64,000 bases of DNA from OFTM10 sp964344055 (GTDB lineage Bacteria; Actinomycetota; Acidimicrobiia; Acidimicrobiales; Aldehydirespiratoraceae): the NCBI GenBank assembly GCA_964344055.1, contig CAYFLT010000012.1, positions 8,400 through 72,399 of the forward strand, written 5' to 3'. Below the pieces are notes generated by a model. The model did not search any database. It was given only the letters and a program-made list of their open reading frames with translations, and had not been told where the DNA came from. Of the stretch, positions 50,072 through 59,115 are shown piece by piece (position 1 is the first letter of the stretch; each line of letters begins with the position of its first letter). Made by a program: the position numbers and the translations under genes.

Positions 50072-52924
50072 GTGACGCTGCGCATCGATGTGACCGCCCT
50101 CGACGACCCCGACGGCGCCCGAGTCGTCGCCGACGCACCCCTGGTGGGGGTGACCGGTCTCACCGCTTGTCGGGTGACACGCGTCCATCATCTGGACGGT
50201 GCTCTCAGCCCTGACGACGTGGACCGGCTTTGCGCCGAAGTGCTGGTCGACCCGGTCGTCGACACGGTGTCGATCGGCGCCCTGCCCCCAACCGAAGGTC
50301 GGGCGGTCGAGGTGGCGCCCATGCCGGGGGTCACCGACGCGGACGCCAGGGAGCTCGAACGGGCGGCCGCCGAACTCGGTCTGCCGGCCGTCCGGGTGGC
50401 CACCGCTCGTCGCTACGACCTCATCGGTGATCTCGACGACGACGAAGTCGCCACCATCACCCGCCGGCTGCTCGCCAATGACACGATCGAGCACGCGGTG
50501 GAGGGTGAGCTGCCACCCGAGTTCGCCGGAGCGGCGGAGGCGCACGTCCACGTCGACGAGGTACCCCTGTCCGATCTGTCCGACGCCGAACTCGAGACGC
50601 TGAGCCGTGAGCGGGTGCTCTCGCTCGACCTCGCCGAGATGCGGACGATCCAGGCCCACTTCGAGGGTGAAGGCCGCGCTCCCTCCGACGCCGAGCTCGA
50701 GACCCTGGCTCAGACCTGGTCGGAGCATTGCGTACACAAGACCTTCCGGGCCCGGATCGAGCTGACCCACACTGCCGCTGACGGCACGATCACGGCCACC
50801 GAACACGACGGACTCCTGCCCGCCCTCCGCGAGGTCACCGAGGAGCTCGATCCCTGGTGGCTGCGGTCGGCCTTCGTCGACGACGCCGGAATCATCGCCT
50901 TCGACGACCACCACGACCTGGCCTTCAAGGTCGAGACCCACAACCATCCGTCGGCCCTCGAGCCCTTCGGCGGCGCCAACACCGGTGTTGGCGGCGTGGT
51001 CCGCGACATCCTCGGGGTGTCGGCCCGGCCGATCGCGTGCACCGACGTGCTCTGCTTCGGCCCGTCGGACCTCCCCGACGACCGGCTCCCCATCGGCGTG
51101 CTGCATCCGCGTCGCATCAAGGATGGCGTGGTCGCCGGCATCGGCGACTACGGCAACAAGCTCGGCCTGCCGACCGTCAACGGAAGCGTGTTGTACGACG
51201 AGGGCTACGTCGCCAATCCGCTCGTCTACTGCGGTGCGCTGGGACTCCTCCCGCACGGCAGCCATCCGATCGAACCGAGGGTCGGTGATCACATCATCTC
51301 GTTGGGTGGTCGAGTGGGGCGGGACGGCATCCACGGCGCCACCTTCTCCTCGGCCGGCATGGATGCGTCGACGGTCGACACGGTCGGATCGGCCGTCCAG
51401 ATCGGTGACCCGATCACCGAGAAGGGATTGATCGAGGTCATCGAGCGGGCCCGCGACGCCAGCCTCTACAACGCCATCACCGATTGCGGGGCCGGAGGAT
51501 TCTCGTCCGCGGTGGGGGAGATGGGTGAGGACCTCGGCGTGGAGGTGGATCTCGCCGTCGTGCCGCTCAAGTACCCGGGTCTCCAGCCCTGGGAGATCTG
51601 GCTCTCCGAGGCGCAGGAGCGGATCGTCATCGCCGTGAGCCCGGACAAGCTCGACGAACTACGAGACCTCTGCGACGCCTGGGACGTGGAGGTGACCGAT
51701 CTCGGCACCTTCACCGGCTCGGAGCGGCTGATCGTGCGCTACGGCGACACCCCCGTGGTCGACATGCCGATGTCGTTCCTGCACGATGGCCTGCCCCGCC
51801 GGGAGATGGTCGGGGCGTGGACGGACCCGAAGCCGGCTGCGGTGGCGGTCCCGGAGATCACCGGCGACCTGGTGCTCCGGCTGTTGGCCCATCCCGACGT
51901 GGCATCGAAGGAGGAGATCATCCGCCGCTACGACCACGAGGTGCGGGGCGGCACCGTGGTACGGCCCTACGTGGGCCCTCACGCCGACGGTCCCGCGGAT
52001 GCTGCCGTTCTCAAGCCACTCGGTACCTCGGGCACGACGGCAGCGGTACTCAGCAACGGCATTTGCCCACGGGTCGGCCGTCACGATCCCTGGGCCATGG
52101 CTCTGCACGCCATGGACGAGGCGGTCCGCAACCTCGTCGCGGTCGGTGGGGACCCGGACCGGGTCGCGGTCCTCGACAATTTCTGCTGGGGCGATCCCAC
52201 CAAACCCGACCGGCTCGGCAGCCTCGTGCGGGCCGTGCAGGGCTGCACCGATGGTGCCCGCCGGTACGCCATGCCCTTCATCTCGGGGAAAGACAGCTTG
52301 TTCAACGAGTTCGACGGCAAGGCCATTCCCGGCACACTGCTGATCTCGGCAGTGGGGTTGGTGCCGGACCTGAACGAGGCGATCGACTCGGCGGGAATGC
52401 AGGTCGGCGACGACCTGTGGTTGGTGGGGACGGGCAGCGGCAAGCTCGGCGGATCGCTCGCCTCCGACGTCTTCGAGCTGGGGGCCACCGAGGTGCCCTC
52501 ACCCCTCGACGATCCGATGCCGCGCTACCGCTCCATCCATGCAGCCATTCGCTCTGGGGTGATCACCGCTGCTCACGACTGCAGCGACGGCGGTCTCGCG
52601 GTCTGCCTCGCCGAGATGGCGATCGCCGCCCGGCTCGGGATCTCCGCCATCGTCCCCACCGACGGGCTCGACCCGTTCACGGCATTGGTCAACGAGGGGC
52701 CCGGCCGCCTCGTGCTGACCGCCGCAGCCGGCAGCCGGGAGCGGGTGGCCGAACTCCTCGGCGAACACGGTCGACGGATCGGCCACGTGACCGGAAGCGA
52801 CCGCATCGTCCTGCGGGCGCCCGACGCGGAGCCGGATGCGGAAGGAGTCGAGGCGCTGGCCCTCACACTCGTGGACCTCCCACTGACCGACGCAGTGCGG
52901 GCCAATGTGGAAGGCGAGCGATGA
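50072..52924 (+). CDS. purL: Phosphoribosylformylglycinamidine synthase, tandem PurS-PurS-PurL fusion
   Basis: From GTG 50072 the protein has 950 residues, about 200 more than small PurL. Residues ~1-70 end LCAEVLVDPVVDTVSIG, and residues ~83-155 run VEVAPMPGVTDADARELERAAAELG to RRLLANDTIEHAVEGE; both look like PurS domains. The PurL core follows: QTWSEHCVHKTFRARIE (catalytic His), AFKVETHNHPSALEPFGGANTGVGGVVRDILG, CGAGGFSSAVGEMGEDLGVEVDL and AVGGDPDRVAVLDNFCWGDP. With PurQ, encoded next with 4-bp overlap, it converts FGAR to FGAM with ATP and glutamine. No separate purS is seen. Confidence 0.93.
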   Translation: MTLRIDVTALDDPDGARVVADAPLVGVTGLTACRVTRVHHLDGALSPDDVDRLCAEVLVDPVVDTVSIGALPPTEGRAVEVAPMPGVTDADARELERAAAELGLPAVRVATARRYDLIGDLDDDEVATITRRLLANDTIEHAVEGELPPEFAGAAEAHVHVDEVPLSDLSDAELETLSRERVLSLDLAEMRTIQAHFEGEGRAPSDAELETLAQTWSEHCVHKTFRARIELTHTAADGTITATEHDGLLPALREVTEELDPWWLRSAFVDDAGIIAFDDHHDLAFKVETHNHPSALEPFGGANTGVGGVVRDILGVSARPIACTDVLCFGPSDLPDDRLPIGVLHPRRIKDGVVAGIGDYGNKLGLPTVNGSVLYDEGYVANPLVYCGALGLLPHGSHPIEPRVGDHIISLGGRVGRDGIHGATFSSAGMDASTVDTVGSAVQIGDPITEKGLIEVIERARDASLYNAITDCGAGGFSSAVGEMGEDLGVEVDLAVVPLKYPGLQPWEIWLSEAQERIVIAVSPDKLDELRDLCDAWDVEVTDLGTFTGSERLIVRYGDTPVVDMPMSFLHDGLPRREMVGAWTDPKPAAVAVPEITGDLVLRLLAHPDVASKEEIIRRYDHEVRGGTVVRPYVGPHADGPADAAVLKPLGTSGTTAAVLSNGICPRVGRHDPWAMALHAMDEAVRNLVAVGGDPDRVAVLDNFCWGDPTKPDRLGSLVRAVQGCTDGARRYAMPFISGKDSLFNEFDGKAIPGTLLISAVGLVPDLNEAIDSAGMQVGDDLWLVGTGSGKLGGSLASDVFELGATEVPSPLDDPMPRYRSIHAAIRSGVITAAHDCSDGGLAVCLAEMAIAARLGISAIVPTDGLDPFTALVNEGPGRLVLTAAAGSRERVAELLGEHGRRIGHVTGSDRIVLRAPDAEPDAEGVEALALTLVDLPLTDAVRANVEGER

Positions 52925-53699
52925 GCCGGCCACCGATCCTGATCCCGCATGCGTCGGGCACCAACCGGGACGGCGAAGCCGCACAGGCCGTCGAGCAGGC
53001 CGGTGGCGATCCACGGATCGTCCACGTGAACCAACTCCGCGACGGCGAGGTGTCGTTCGCCGACCATGCCGGGATCCTGTTCCCCGGAGGGTTTTCCTAC
53101 GGCGACGCGCTCGGGGCCGGGGGGCGCTTGGCCCTCGAGCTCCATGCCTGGTTCGCCGGTGCCCTCGAGGCCGCGGTCGACGCCGGTCGTCCGATCCTCG
53201 GGATCTGCAACGGGTTCCAGGTGCTGGTCAAAGCCGGTCTCCTTCCCGGGCCCGCCGGTTCGCCGAGGGAGGTCACCCTCACCGAAAATGCCCAGGGCCG
53301 GTTCGAGTGCCGTTGGGTGACACTCGAGGTCGCGGCCGGGAGCCGCTCGGCGTGGCTGTCCACGATCGGCGGATCGATCATCCGGTGCCCGGTCGCGCAC
53401 GGCGAAGGCCGGATCGCGGTCACCGGCGACGACGTGACCGCCGGCCTGGAGGTCGACGGCCACGTGGCCTTCCGCTACCAGGACGCCGGTGCCGCGCCCG
53501 CCGAAGGCCCGACAGTGCCCGCCGGTGGCGAGTACCCGGCCAACCCGAACGGATCGGTGGCCGACATCGCCGGCCTCTGCGACTCGACCGGATCGGTGGT
53601 CGGGCTCATGCCCCACCCCGAGGACCACGTGTTCGACTGGCAACGGCCGGGGGTCTCGGGCTTCCGCTCTTCGAGGCCTTCGTGGCTGCGGCCCGATGA
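52921..53699 (+). CDS. purQ: FGAM synthase glutaminase subunit PurQ, apparent one-base frameshift near its end
   Basis: ATG 52921 overlaps the purL stop. The class I glutaminase shows FPGGFSYGDALGAGGRLALELHAWFAGAL, the nucleophile Cys in ILGICNGFQVLVKAGLLP, then YPANPNGSVADIAGLCDSTGSVVGLMPHPEDHVF with His and Glu. After DWQRPG the frame runs into unlikely sequence. One extra G in the 5-G run at 53649-53653 would give GGLGLPLFEAFVAAAR and a stop at 53697-53699 that overlaps the purC ATG, as expected. I read this as a sequencing or assembly deletion. Expected length is about 259. Confidence 0.9.
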
Positions 53700-54613
53700 C
53701 CATCGACCTCGGCCCGGCTGTCGAGCACCCGTTCACGGGGATCGACGCGGCGGACGTCGCCGATCTGGGGCCCTTCATCCAGGGCAAGGTCCGTGACATC
53801 GTCGACCTGGGTGATCGTCTGGCGCTCATCGCCACCGATCGGGTGTCGGCCTTCGATCACGTGCTGGGAACGGTGCCGTACCGGGGGCAGGTCCTCAACG
53901 AACTGGCGGCCTGGTGGTTCGACCGGATCGCGGATCTGGTTCCGTCGCACATGGAGTCCGTTCCTGATGCGAACCGGCTGTCCGGCAGCACCTCGACCGC
54001 CGTCTGGACCAGGTACGCGGCCGGGGAGCGGGAGATCTACGGGCTGACGTTCCCCGATGGGATGGGGAAGAACGACGCCCTACCCGAGCCCATCATCACG
54101 CCCACGACCAAGGCGGAGCAGGGGGCTCACGACGAGCCGATCACCGAGGCCGAGATCGTGTCGCGAGGTCTGGTCGACGCGGAGTTGTGGGAACAGGTCC
54201 GCACCACGGCACTCGCGGTCTTCGACCGGGGCGTCGAGGTCGCGGCGGCCGCAGGGTTGGTGCTCGTCGACACCAAGTACGAGTTCGGGCTCGACGACCA
54301 CGGCGTCCTCACGATCATCGACGAGGTCCATACGCCCGACAGCTCGCGGTACTGGAGGGCCTCGACGGTCGAAGAGCGACGGGCGGCGGGGGAGGAGCCG
54401 GAGAACCTCGACAAGGAGTTCATCCGGCTCGCCTATGTGCGGGGTGGCTACACCGGAGAGGCGGCACCGCCGCCGCTTCGTGCCGAGCTGGCCGAAGCGG
54501 CCGCCAGTGTGTACCTCGAGACCTTCCAGGCGTTGACCGGGCGAGCTCTGGACCCCGCGCCGTACCCCGCCGGGCCCCGGGTGATCGACGCGATTCGCGG
54601 GCTCGCCGGCTGA
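53696..54613 (+). CDS. purC: SAICAR synthetase PurC, lacking a conserved internal segment
   Basis: ATG 53696 overlaps the restored purQ stop; length is 305. It has GKVRDIVDLGDRLALIATDRVSAFDHVLGTVPYRGQVLNELAAWWFDRIADLVPSHMESV, then LSGSTSTAVWTRYAAGEREIYGLTFPDGMGKNDALPEPIITPTTKAEQGAHDEPIT, VDTKYEFGLDDHGVLTIIDEVHTPDSSRYW. Family members carry about 20 residues ending PVExVVRGY between the equivalent of PDAN and LSGS; here the two parts are joined directly (SVPDANRLSGS, about residues 86-96). The loss is in frame. It could be a real deletion or a misassembly. Confidence 0.9.
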   Translation: MTIDLGPAVEHPFTGIDAADVADLGPFIQGKVRDIVDLGDRLALIATDRVSAFDHVLGTVPYRGQVLNELAAWWFDRIADLVPSHMESVPDANRLSGSTSTAVWTRYAAGEREIYGLTFPDGMGKNDALPEPIITPTTKAEQGAHDEPITEAEIVSRGLVDAELWEQVRTTALAVFDRGVEVAAAAGLVLVDTKYEFGLDDHGVLTIIDEVHTPDSSRYWRASTVEERRAAGEEPENLDKEFIRLAYVRGGYTGEAAPPPLRAELAEAAASVYLETFQALTGRALDPAPYPAGPRVIDAIRGLAG

Positions 54614-54704
54614 ATTGCCGAACGGGAAAAACGGCATCCCACGCGCGCCGATCTGACCGCGCGAACATGCAGACTGGGTCGACCGATCGGAAGGAACCGA
54701 CCTC

Positions 54705-55196
54705 GTGGGTGACGATCCGCTGGTGGGCGTGATCATGGGCAGCGACTCCGATTGGGAGACCATGCGACGCGCCGCGGACGTGCTCTCCGACTTCGGTGTT
54801 CCGCACGAGTGCCGCGTCGTTTCTGCCCACCGCACCCCCGATCTCATGGTCGAATACGCCGAAGCCGCCGAGGGACGAGGTCTCCAGGCCATCATCGCCG
54901 GCGCCGGAGGCGCGGCCCATCTCCCGGGCATGGTTGCGGGGCACACGATCGTTCCCGTCATCGGGGTGCCGATCAAGAGCAGGGCACTGAACGGTATGGA
55001 CTCGCTGCTCTCGATCGTCCAGATGCCCGGTGGAGTGCCGGTGGCAACGATGGCCATCGGCGACGCCGGCGCCACCAACGCGGGTCTCATGGCAGTCGCG
55101 ATGCTCGCCCGAAACGACGATGCGCTCGCGAAGTCGCTCCACCGGTTCCGGGCCGATCGGGCCACCCAGGTCCGCTCCATCGAGTTGGAGCACTGA
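54705..55196 (+). CDS. purE: N5-carboxyaminoimidazole ribonucleotide mutase PurE
   Basis: GTG 54705 follows GGAAGGA by about nine bases and gives 163 residues. The class I PurE signature VGVIMGSDSDWETMRRAADVLSDFGVPHECRVVSAHRTPDLMVEYAEAAEGRG is complete, with the catalytic His in SAHRTP, then IIAGAGGAAHLPGMVAGHTIVPVIGVPI. It moves the carboxyl group of N5-CAIR to C4, using the product of PurK, encoded four bases downstream. A 91-bp gap separates it from purC. Confidence 0.96.
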   Translation: MGDDPLVGVIMGSDSDWETMRRAADVLSDFGVPHECRVVSAHRTPDLMVEYAEAAEGRGLQAIIAGAGGAAHLPGMVAGHTIVPVIGVPIKSRALNGMDSLLSIVQMPGGVPVATMAIGDAGATNAGLMAVAMLARNDDALAKSLHRFRADRATQVRSIELEH

Positions 55197-55200
55197 ACCG

Positions 55201-56352
55201 ATGCCAACCGCCCCGCCGCAACCACTGCTCCCCGGGGCAACCATCGGAATCGTCGGAGGCGGCCAGCTCGGTCGGATGCTCGCTCAGGCCGCTCGCCAAC
55301 ACGGCTACCGCGTGGTCGTGTTCACCGGCGGAGCCAAGGACACCCCGGCGGGTGTGCTGGCCGACGAGGAAGTGGCGGCCACCTTCGATGACGCCACCGC
55401 GATCGCCCAGTTCGTCCGCTCGGTCGACGTCGTCACCTGGGAGTTCGAGAACGTGGACGTCGAGGTCGCTCGGGCCGCCGAGGAGGTCGCGGTGCCGGTC
55501 CGACCCTCGGGCTCCATCATCGCCACCGCGCAGGACCGACGGCTGGAGAAGGAGGCCCTCACCGCCGCAGGTGTGCCGGTGGCGCCGTGGCGACCCGCCG
55601 CGAGCGAGGCGGAGCTCGCCGAAGCCGTCGCCGACCTCGGGGTTCCCGTGATCGCAAAGGCGGCCCGCTTCGGCTACGACGGCAAGGGACAGCGCCGGAT
55701 CGACGATCCGGCGGAGGTCGTCACCGCGTGGCGGGACCTCAGCGGGGAGCGGCTCGTCGTCGAATCGGTCGTGCCGTTCGAGCGCGAACTGTCGGTGGTC
55801 GTGGCCCGCAGCGTCGAGGGCGAGATCGTCGACCACGGTGTCATGGAGAACCACCACGTCGACCACATCCTCGACTCAACGATCGTGCCCGCCCGTATTC
55901 CCGACGGCACCACGGAGCTGGCGCTCGATGTCGCCCACCGCGTGGCGGAGGCGCTCGACCTCGAAGGCGTGCTCTGTGTGGAGCTCTTCGACACCGGCAC
56001 CGAAATCCTCGTCAACGAGATCGCGCCCCGCCCGCACAACAGCGGTCACCTCACGATCGAAGCGGCCGCGGCCAGCCAGTTCGAACAGCAGCTGCGTGCG
56101 GTGTGCGGCCTTCCTCTGGGCGCCGGCTCCTGTCGGCCGGCGGCGATGATCCAGCTGCTCGGCGACCTCTGGGAGAACGGTGAGCCCGACTGGGCCGAGG
56201 TGCTTGCCGACCCCGACATCCATCTCCATCTGTACGGCAAGGCCGATCCCCGGCCCGGCCGCAAGATGGGGCACCTGACCTGTGTGGGCGATGACCCCAC
56301 CGTGGCACTACAACGAGTGACCGACGCCCGCGTCGCGCTCAACGGACGGTGA
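55201..56352 (+). CDS. purK: N5-carboxyaminoimidazole ribonucleotide synthetase PurK
   Basis: The 383-residue ATP-grasp enzyme starts at ATG 55201. It begins PGATIGIVGGGQLGRMLAQAARQHGYRVVVF and has VTWEFENVDVEVARAA, PVIAKAARFGYDGKGQRRIDDPAEV (ATP loop), ENHHVDHILDSTIVPARIP, VLCVELFDTGTEILVNEIAPRPHNSGHLTIEAAAASQFEQ and KADPRPGRKMGHLTCVG. It carboxylates AIR with bicarbonate and ATP. PurE and PurK together give CAIR for PurC. Confidence 0.96.
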   Translation: MPTAPPQPLLPGATIGIVGGGQLGRMLAQAARQHGYRVVVFTGGAKDTPAGVLADEEVAATFDDATAIAQFVRSVDVVTWEFENVDVEVARAAEEVAVPVRPSGSIIATAQDRRLEKEALTAAGVPVAPWRPAASEAELAEAVADLGVPVIAKAARFGYDGKGQRRIDDPAEVVTAWRDLSGERLVVESVVPFERELSVVVARSVEGEIVDHGVMENHHVDHILDSTIVPARIPDGTTELALDVAHRVAEALDLEGVLCVELFDTGTEILVNEIAPRPHNSGHLTIEAAAASQFEQQLRAVCGLPLGAGSCRPAAMIQLLGDLWENGEPDWAEVLADPDIHLHLYGKADPRPGRKMGHLTCVGDDPTVALQRVTDARVALNGR

Positions 56353-56355
56353 TCT

Positions 56356-57813
56356 GTGTTCCCCTCTGACGACGATCTGCTCGGTGGTGGTCATCACGGT
56401 GACGACCTGCACGAGGAGTGCGGGGTGGTGGGCATCCATGCCCCCGGCCTCGACGCTGCCCGGCTGGCGTTCTTCGCCCTGTACACCCTGCAACACCGAG
56501 GCCAGGAGGCGGCGGGCATCGCCACCACTGCCGACGGCATCGCCCACGTCCACAAGGGTCAGGGTCTGGTGTCGGCGGTCTTCAACGAGGACAACCTCAG
56601 CACCCTCCAGGGCGACTTCGCGATCGGCCACACTCGCTACAGCACCACCGGCGGGTCGGGACTTCGCAACGCCCAGCCCCAGGTGATCGAGACCATCGAC
56701 GGTCCGCTCGGGGTGGCTCACAACGGCAACCTGGTCAACGCCCACGTCCTGCGGCGGCAGCTGCTCGAACGCGGAGTCGGGCTCCAGACCTCCTCGGACA
56801 CCGAGGTGATGGTTCATCTGCTCACGGCGGCGAGCGGAGACTGGATGAACCGCATCAAGGCGCTCATGACCCAAGCCGAAGGGGCCTTCTCGCTCACGAT
56901 CATCACCCGCGACGCGGTGTACGGCGTCCGCGATCCCTGGGGGTTCCGTCCATTGGTGATCGGCCGGTTCGANNNNNNNNNNGTCCTCGCGTCGGAGTCG
57001 TGCGCGTTCTCCGCCATCGGCGCCGACTTCGTCCGGGAGGTCGAACCAGGGGAGATCGTGCGCCTCGATGCCGCCGGAGTGACCATTGAGAAGGGTGCGG
57101 TGCCGAAGCAGCGGGCATTCTGCACCTTCGAACAGATCTACTTCAGCCGGCCCGACTCGGTGCACGACGGCCACCTGGTCCACAGCACCCGCCAGCGCCT
57201 GGGGCGGGAACTGGCCCGAGAAGCGCCGGTCGAGGCCGACCTCGTGGTGTCGGTGCCGGACTCGGGCACCCCCCACGCGGTCGGCTTCGCCCAGGAAGCC
57301 GGGATTCCCTACACCGAGGGTCTGATCAAGAACCGATACGTCGGTCGCACCTTCATCGAACCGACCCAGCGCCTCCGGGAGTCGGGCGTCCGGATGAAGT
57401 TCAATCCTCTTGGGGACAACCTCTTCGGCAAGCGGGTCGTCATGGTCGACGACTCGATCGTCCGAGGCACGACGTCCGGACCTCTCGTGCAGATGCTGCG
57501 CGATGCGGGTGCCGCGGAAGTCCACGTCCGCGTGGCATGCCCGGCCATCACCGACCCGTGCTACATGGGGGTCGACATGGCCAGCCAGGACGACCTGATC
57601 GCCGGCCACAAGACCGTCCCGGAGATCCGCGAGCACATCGGCGCCGACTCACTCGCCTTCCTGTCGATCGACGCGATGATGCGCGGACTCGAGGCCGAGG
57701 AGGGGTACTGCAACGCCTGCTTCACCGGCGTCTACCCGTTCGAGTCCGAGAAGTTCGTCCAGCTGCAGCTCAGCCCCAAGGAGCAGTTCGCGAAGGTCTG
57801 GGGCGATTCATGA
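56356..57813 (+). CDS. purF: Amidophosphoribosyltransferase PurF, with a 10-N gap
   Basis: GTG 56356 lies three bases after purK. A 21-residue leader precedes Cys22 (EECGVVGIH), so the protein is probably processed to expose the glutaminase nucleophile. Glutaminase motifs are FALYTLQHRGQEAAGIA and GHTRYSTTGGS. N bases at 56973-56982 replace part of GRF...VLASESCAF and keep the frame. The PRPP loop is VVMVDDSIVRGTTSGPLVQML. Cysteines in CPAITDPC and EEGYCNACFTGVYP match the Bacillus-type enzyme with an iron-sulphur cluster. It makes phosphoribosylamine, the first committed step. Confidence 0.95.
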   Translation: MFPSDDDLLGGGHHGDDLHEECGVVGIHAPGLDAARLAFFALYTLQHRGQEAAGIATTADGIAHVHKGQGLVSAVFNEDNLSTLQGDFAIGHTRYSTTGGSGLRNAQPQVIETIDGPLGVAHNGNLVNAHVLRRQLLERGVGLQTSSDTEVMVHLLTAASGDWMNRIKALMTQAEGAFSLTIITRDAVYGVRDPWGFRPLVIGRFXXXXVLASESCAFSAIGADFVREVEPGEIVRLDAAGVTIEKGAVPKQRAFCTFEQIYFSRPDSVHDGHLVHSTRQRLGRELAREAPVEADLVVSVPDSGTPHAVGFAQEAGIPYTEGLIKNRYVGRTFIEPTQRLRESGVRMKFNPLGDNLFGKRVVMVDDSIVRGTTSGPLVQMLRDAGAAEVHVRVACPAITDPCYMGVDMASQDDLIAGHKTVPEIREHIGADSLAFLSIDAMMRGLEAEEGYCNACFTGVYPFESEKFVQLQLSPKEQFAKVWGDS

Positions 57814-59115
57814 CTCCTGACGCACAGACCGTCATGGTGGTCGGCGGCGGGGGTCGCGAGCACGCGATGGCCTGGGCGCTGGCGAAGTCCGATCGGGTTC
57901 GTGAAGTCCTCGTCGTGCCGGGAAACCCCGGCACCGGGATCGAGCCCAAGTGTCGCAACATCGACGGCTCTGCCGCCGACATCCCCGGCCTGGTCGCCCT
58001 GGCGAAGGCCGAGGGCGTGTCGCTCGTGGCGGTCGGGCCCGAGGATCCGCTGGTCGACGGCCTGGTCGACGCCCTCTCCGCGGAAGGCATCCGGGCGTTC
58101 GGCCCCTCGAAGGCCGCCGCCCGGCTCGAAGGATCGAAGATCCACTGCAAGAAGTTCCTGCTCGATCACGGCATCCCGACCGGTGCGGCTGCGGCCTTCT
58201 CGGACGCGGACGAGGCCATCGCCCATCTCGCCACCTTCGATTCGGTTCCGGTCGTCAAGGCCGACGGCCTGGCCGCGGGCAAGGGCGTGATCGTCGCGGA
58301 AACCACCGAGGACGCCGTCGACGCGATCCGAGCCATCCTCGTCGAGCGCCGATTCGGCGACTCCGGATCGGAACTCCTGCTGGAGGAACGACTGCACGGC
58401 ACCGAGGTGTCGATCCTCGCGTTCTGCGACGGCACCGACTTCAGGGTCATGCCGCCGGCCCAGGACCACAAGCGGCTGCTCGAGGGCGATCGAGGGCCCA
58501 ACACCGGCGGCATGGGCGCGTTTCATCCCTCACCGGTTGCGGACAAGGAGCTCGTCGACCAGATCAGTCGCGAGGTCATCGAGCCGANNNNNNNNNNTCG
58601 CCGGGATGGCGGCGGAGGGCCGGCCGTACAAGGGGGTCCTCTTCGCGGGAATGATGCTCACTGCGGCGGGTCCCAAGGTGATCGAGTTCAACTGCCGGTT
58701 CGGAGACCCAGAGACCCAGGTGGTGCTGCCATTGCTGGAGTCCGACCTCCTCGAGGTGTTCGAGGCATGTGTCGATGGCCGTCTGGCCGGAATCGAAATC
58801 GATTGGGCTGACCAGGCGGCCGCCACGGTGGTGATGGCGAGCGAGGGCTACCCCGTCTCCAGCACGCCACCAGTGCCGATCGACGGCCTCGACGCGGCGG
58901 CTGAACGGAGCGGCAAGGTCTTCCACGCCGGTACCCGCCTCATCGATGGTGTGGTGCATGCGTCCGGCGGGCGGGTCCTCGCCGTCACCGCGCTGGGCTC
59001 GACTCGTGCGGATGCCGTCGAGGCGGCCCACGCCGGGGTTGCGGCGATCAGCTTCGCCGGCGCCCAGCACCGATCCGACATCGGACGGGCCACCGCCGAA
59101 GTGGGGAACCCATGA
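57810..59115 (+). CDS. purD: Phosphoribosylamine-glycine ligase PurD, with a 10-N gap
   Basis: ATG 57810 overlaps the purF stop. It begins TVMVVGGGGREHAMAWALAKSDRVREVLVVPGNPG and has VAVGPEDPLVDGLVDAL, VVKADGLAAGKGVIVAETTEDAVDAI, LLEERLHGTEVSILAFCDG and PAQDHKRLLEGDRGPNTGGMGAFHPSP. N bases at 58588-58597 follow VIEP; the protein resumes AGMAAEGRPYKGVLFAGMMLTAAGPKVIEFNCRFGDPETQVVLPLL. The frames differ across the gap, which I attribute to the Ns. About 434 residues, normal. It makes GAR from phosphoribosylamine and glycine. Confidence 0.95.

Noticed and set aside
53700..53796. C-terminal extension of PurQ reading through the purC start
   Set aside because: The extension is arginine-rich nonsense in a shifted frame; one extra G restores the family ending and the normal overlap with purC.
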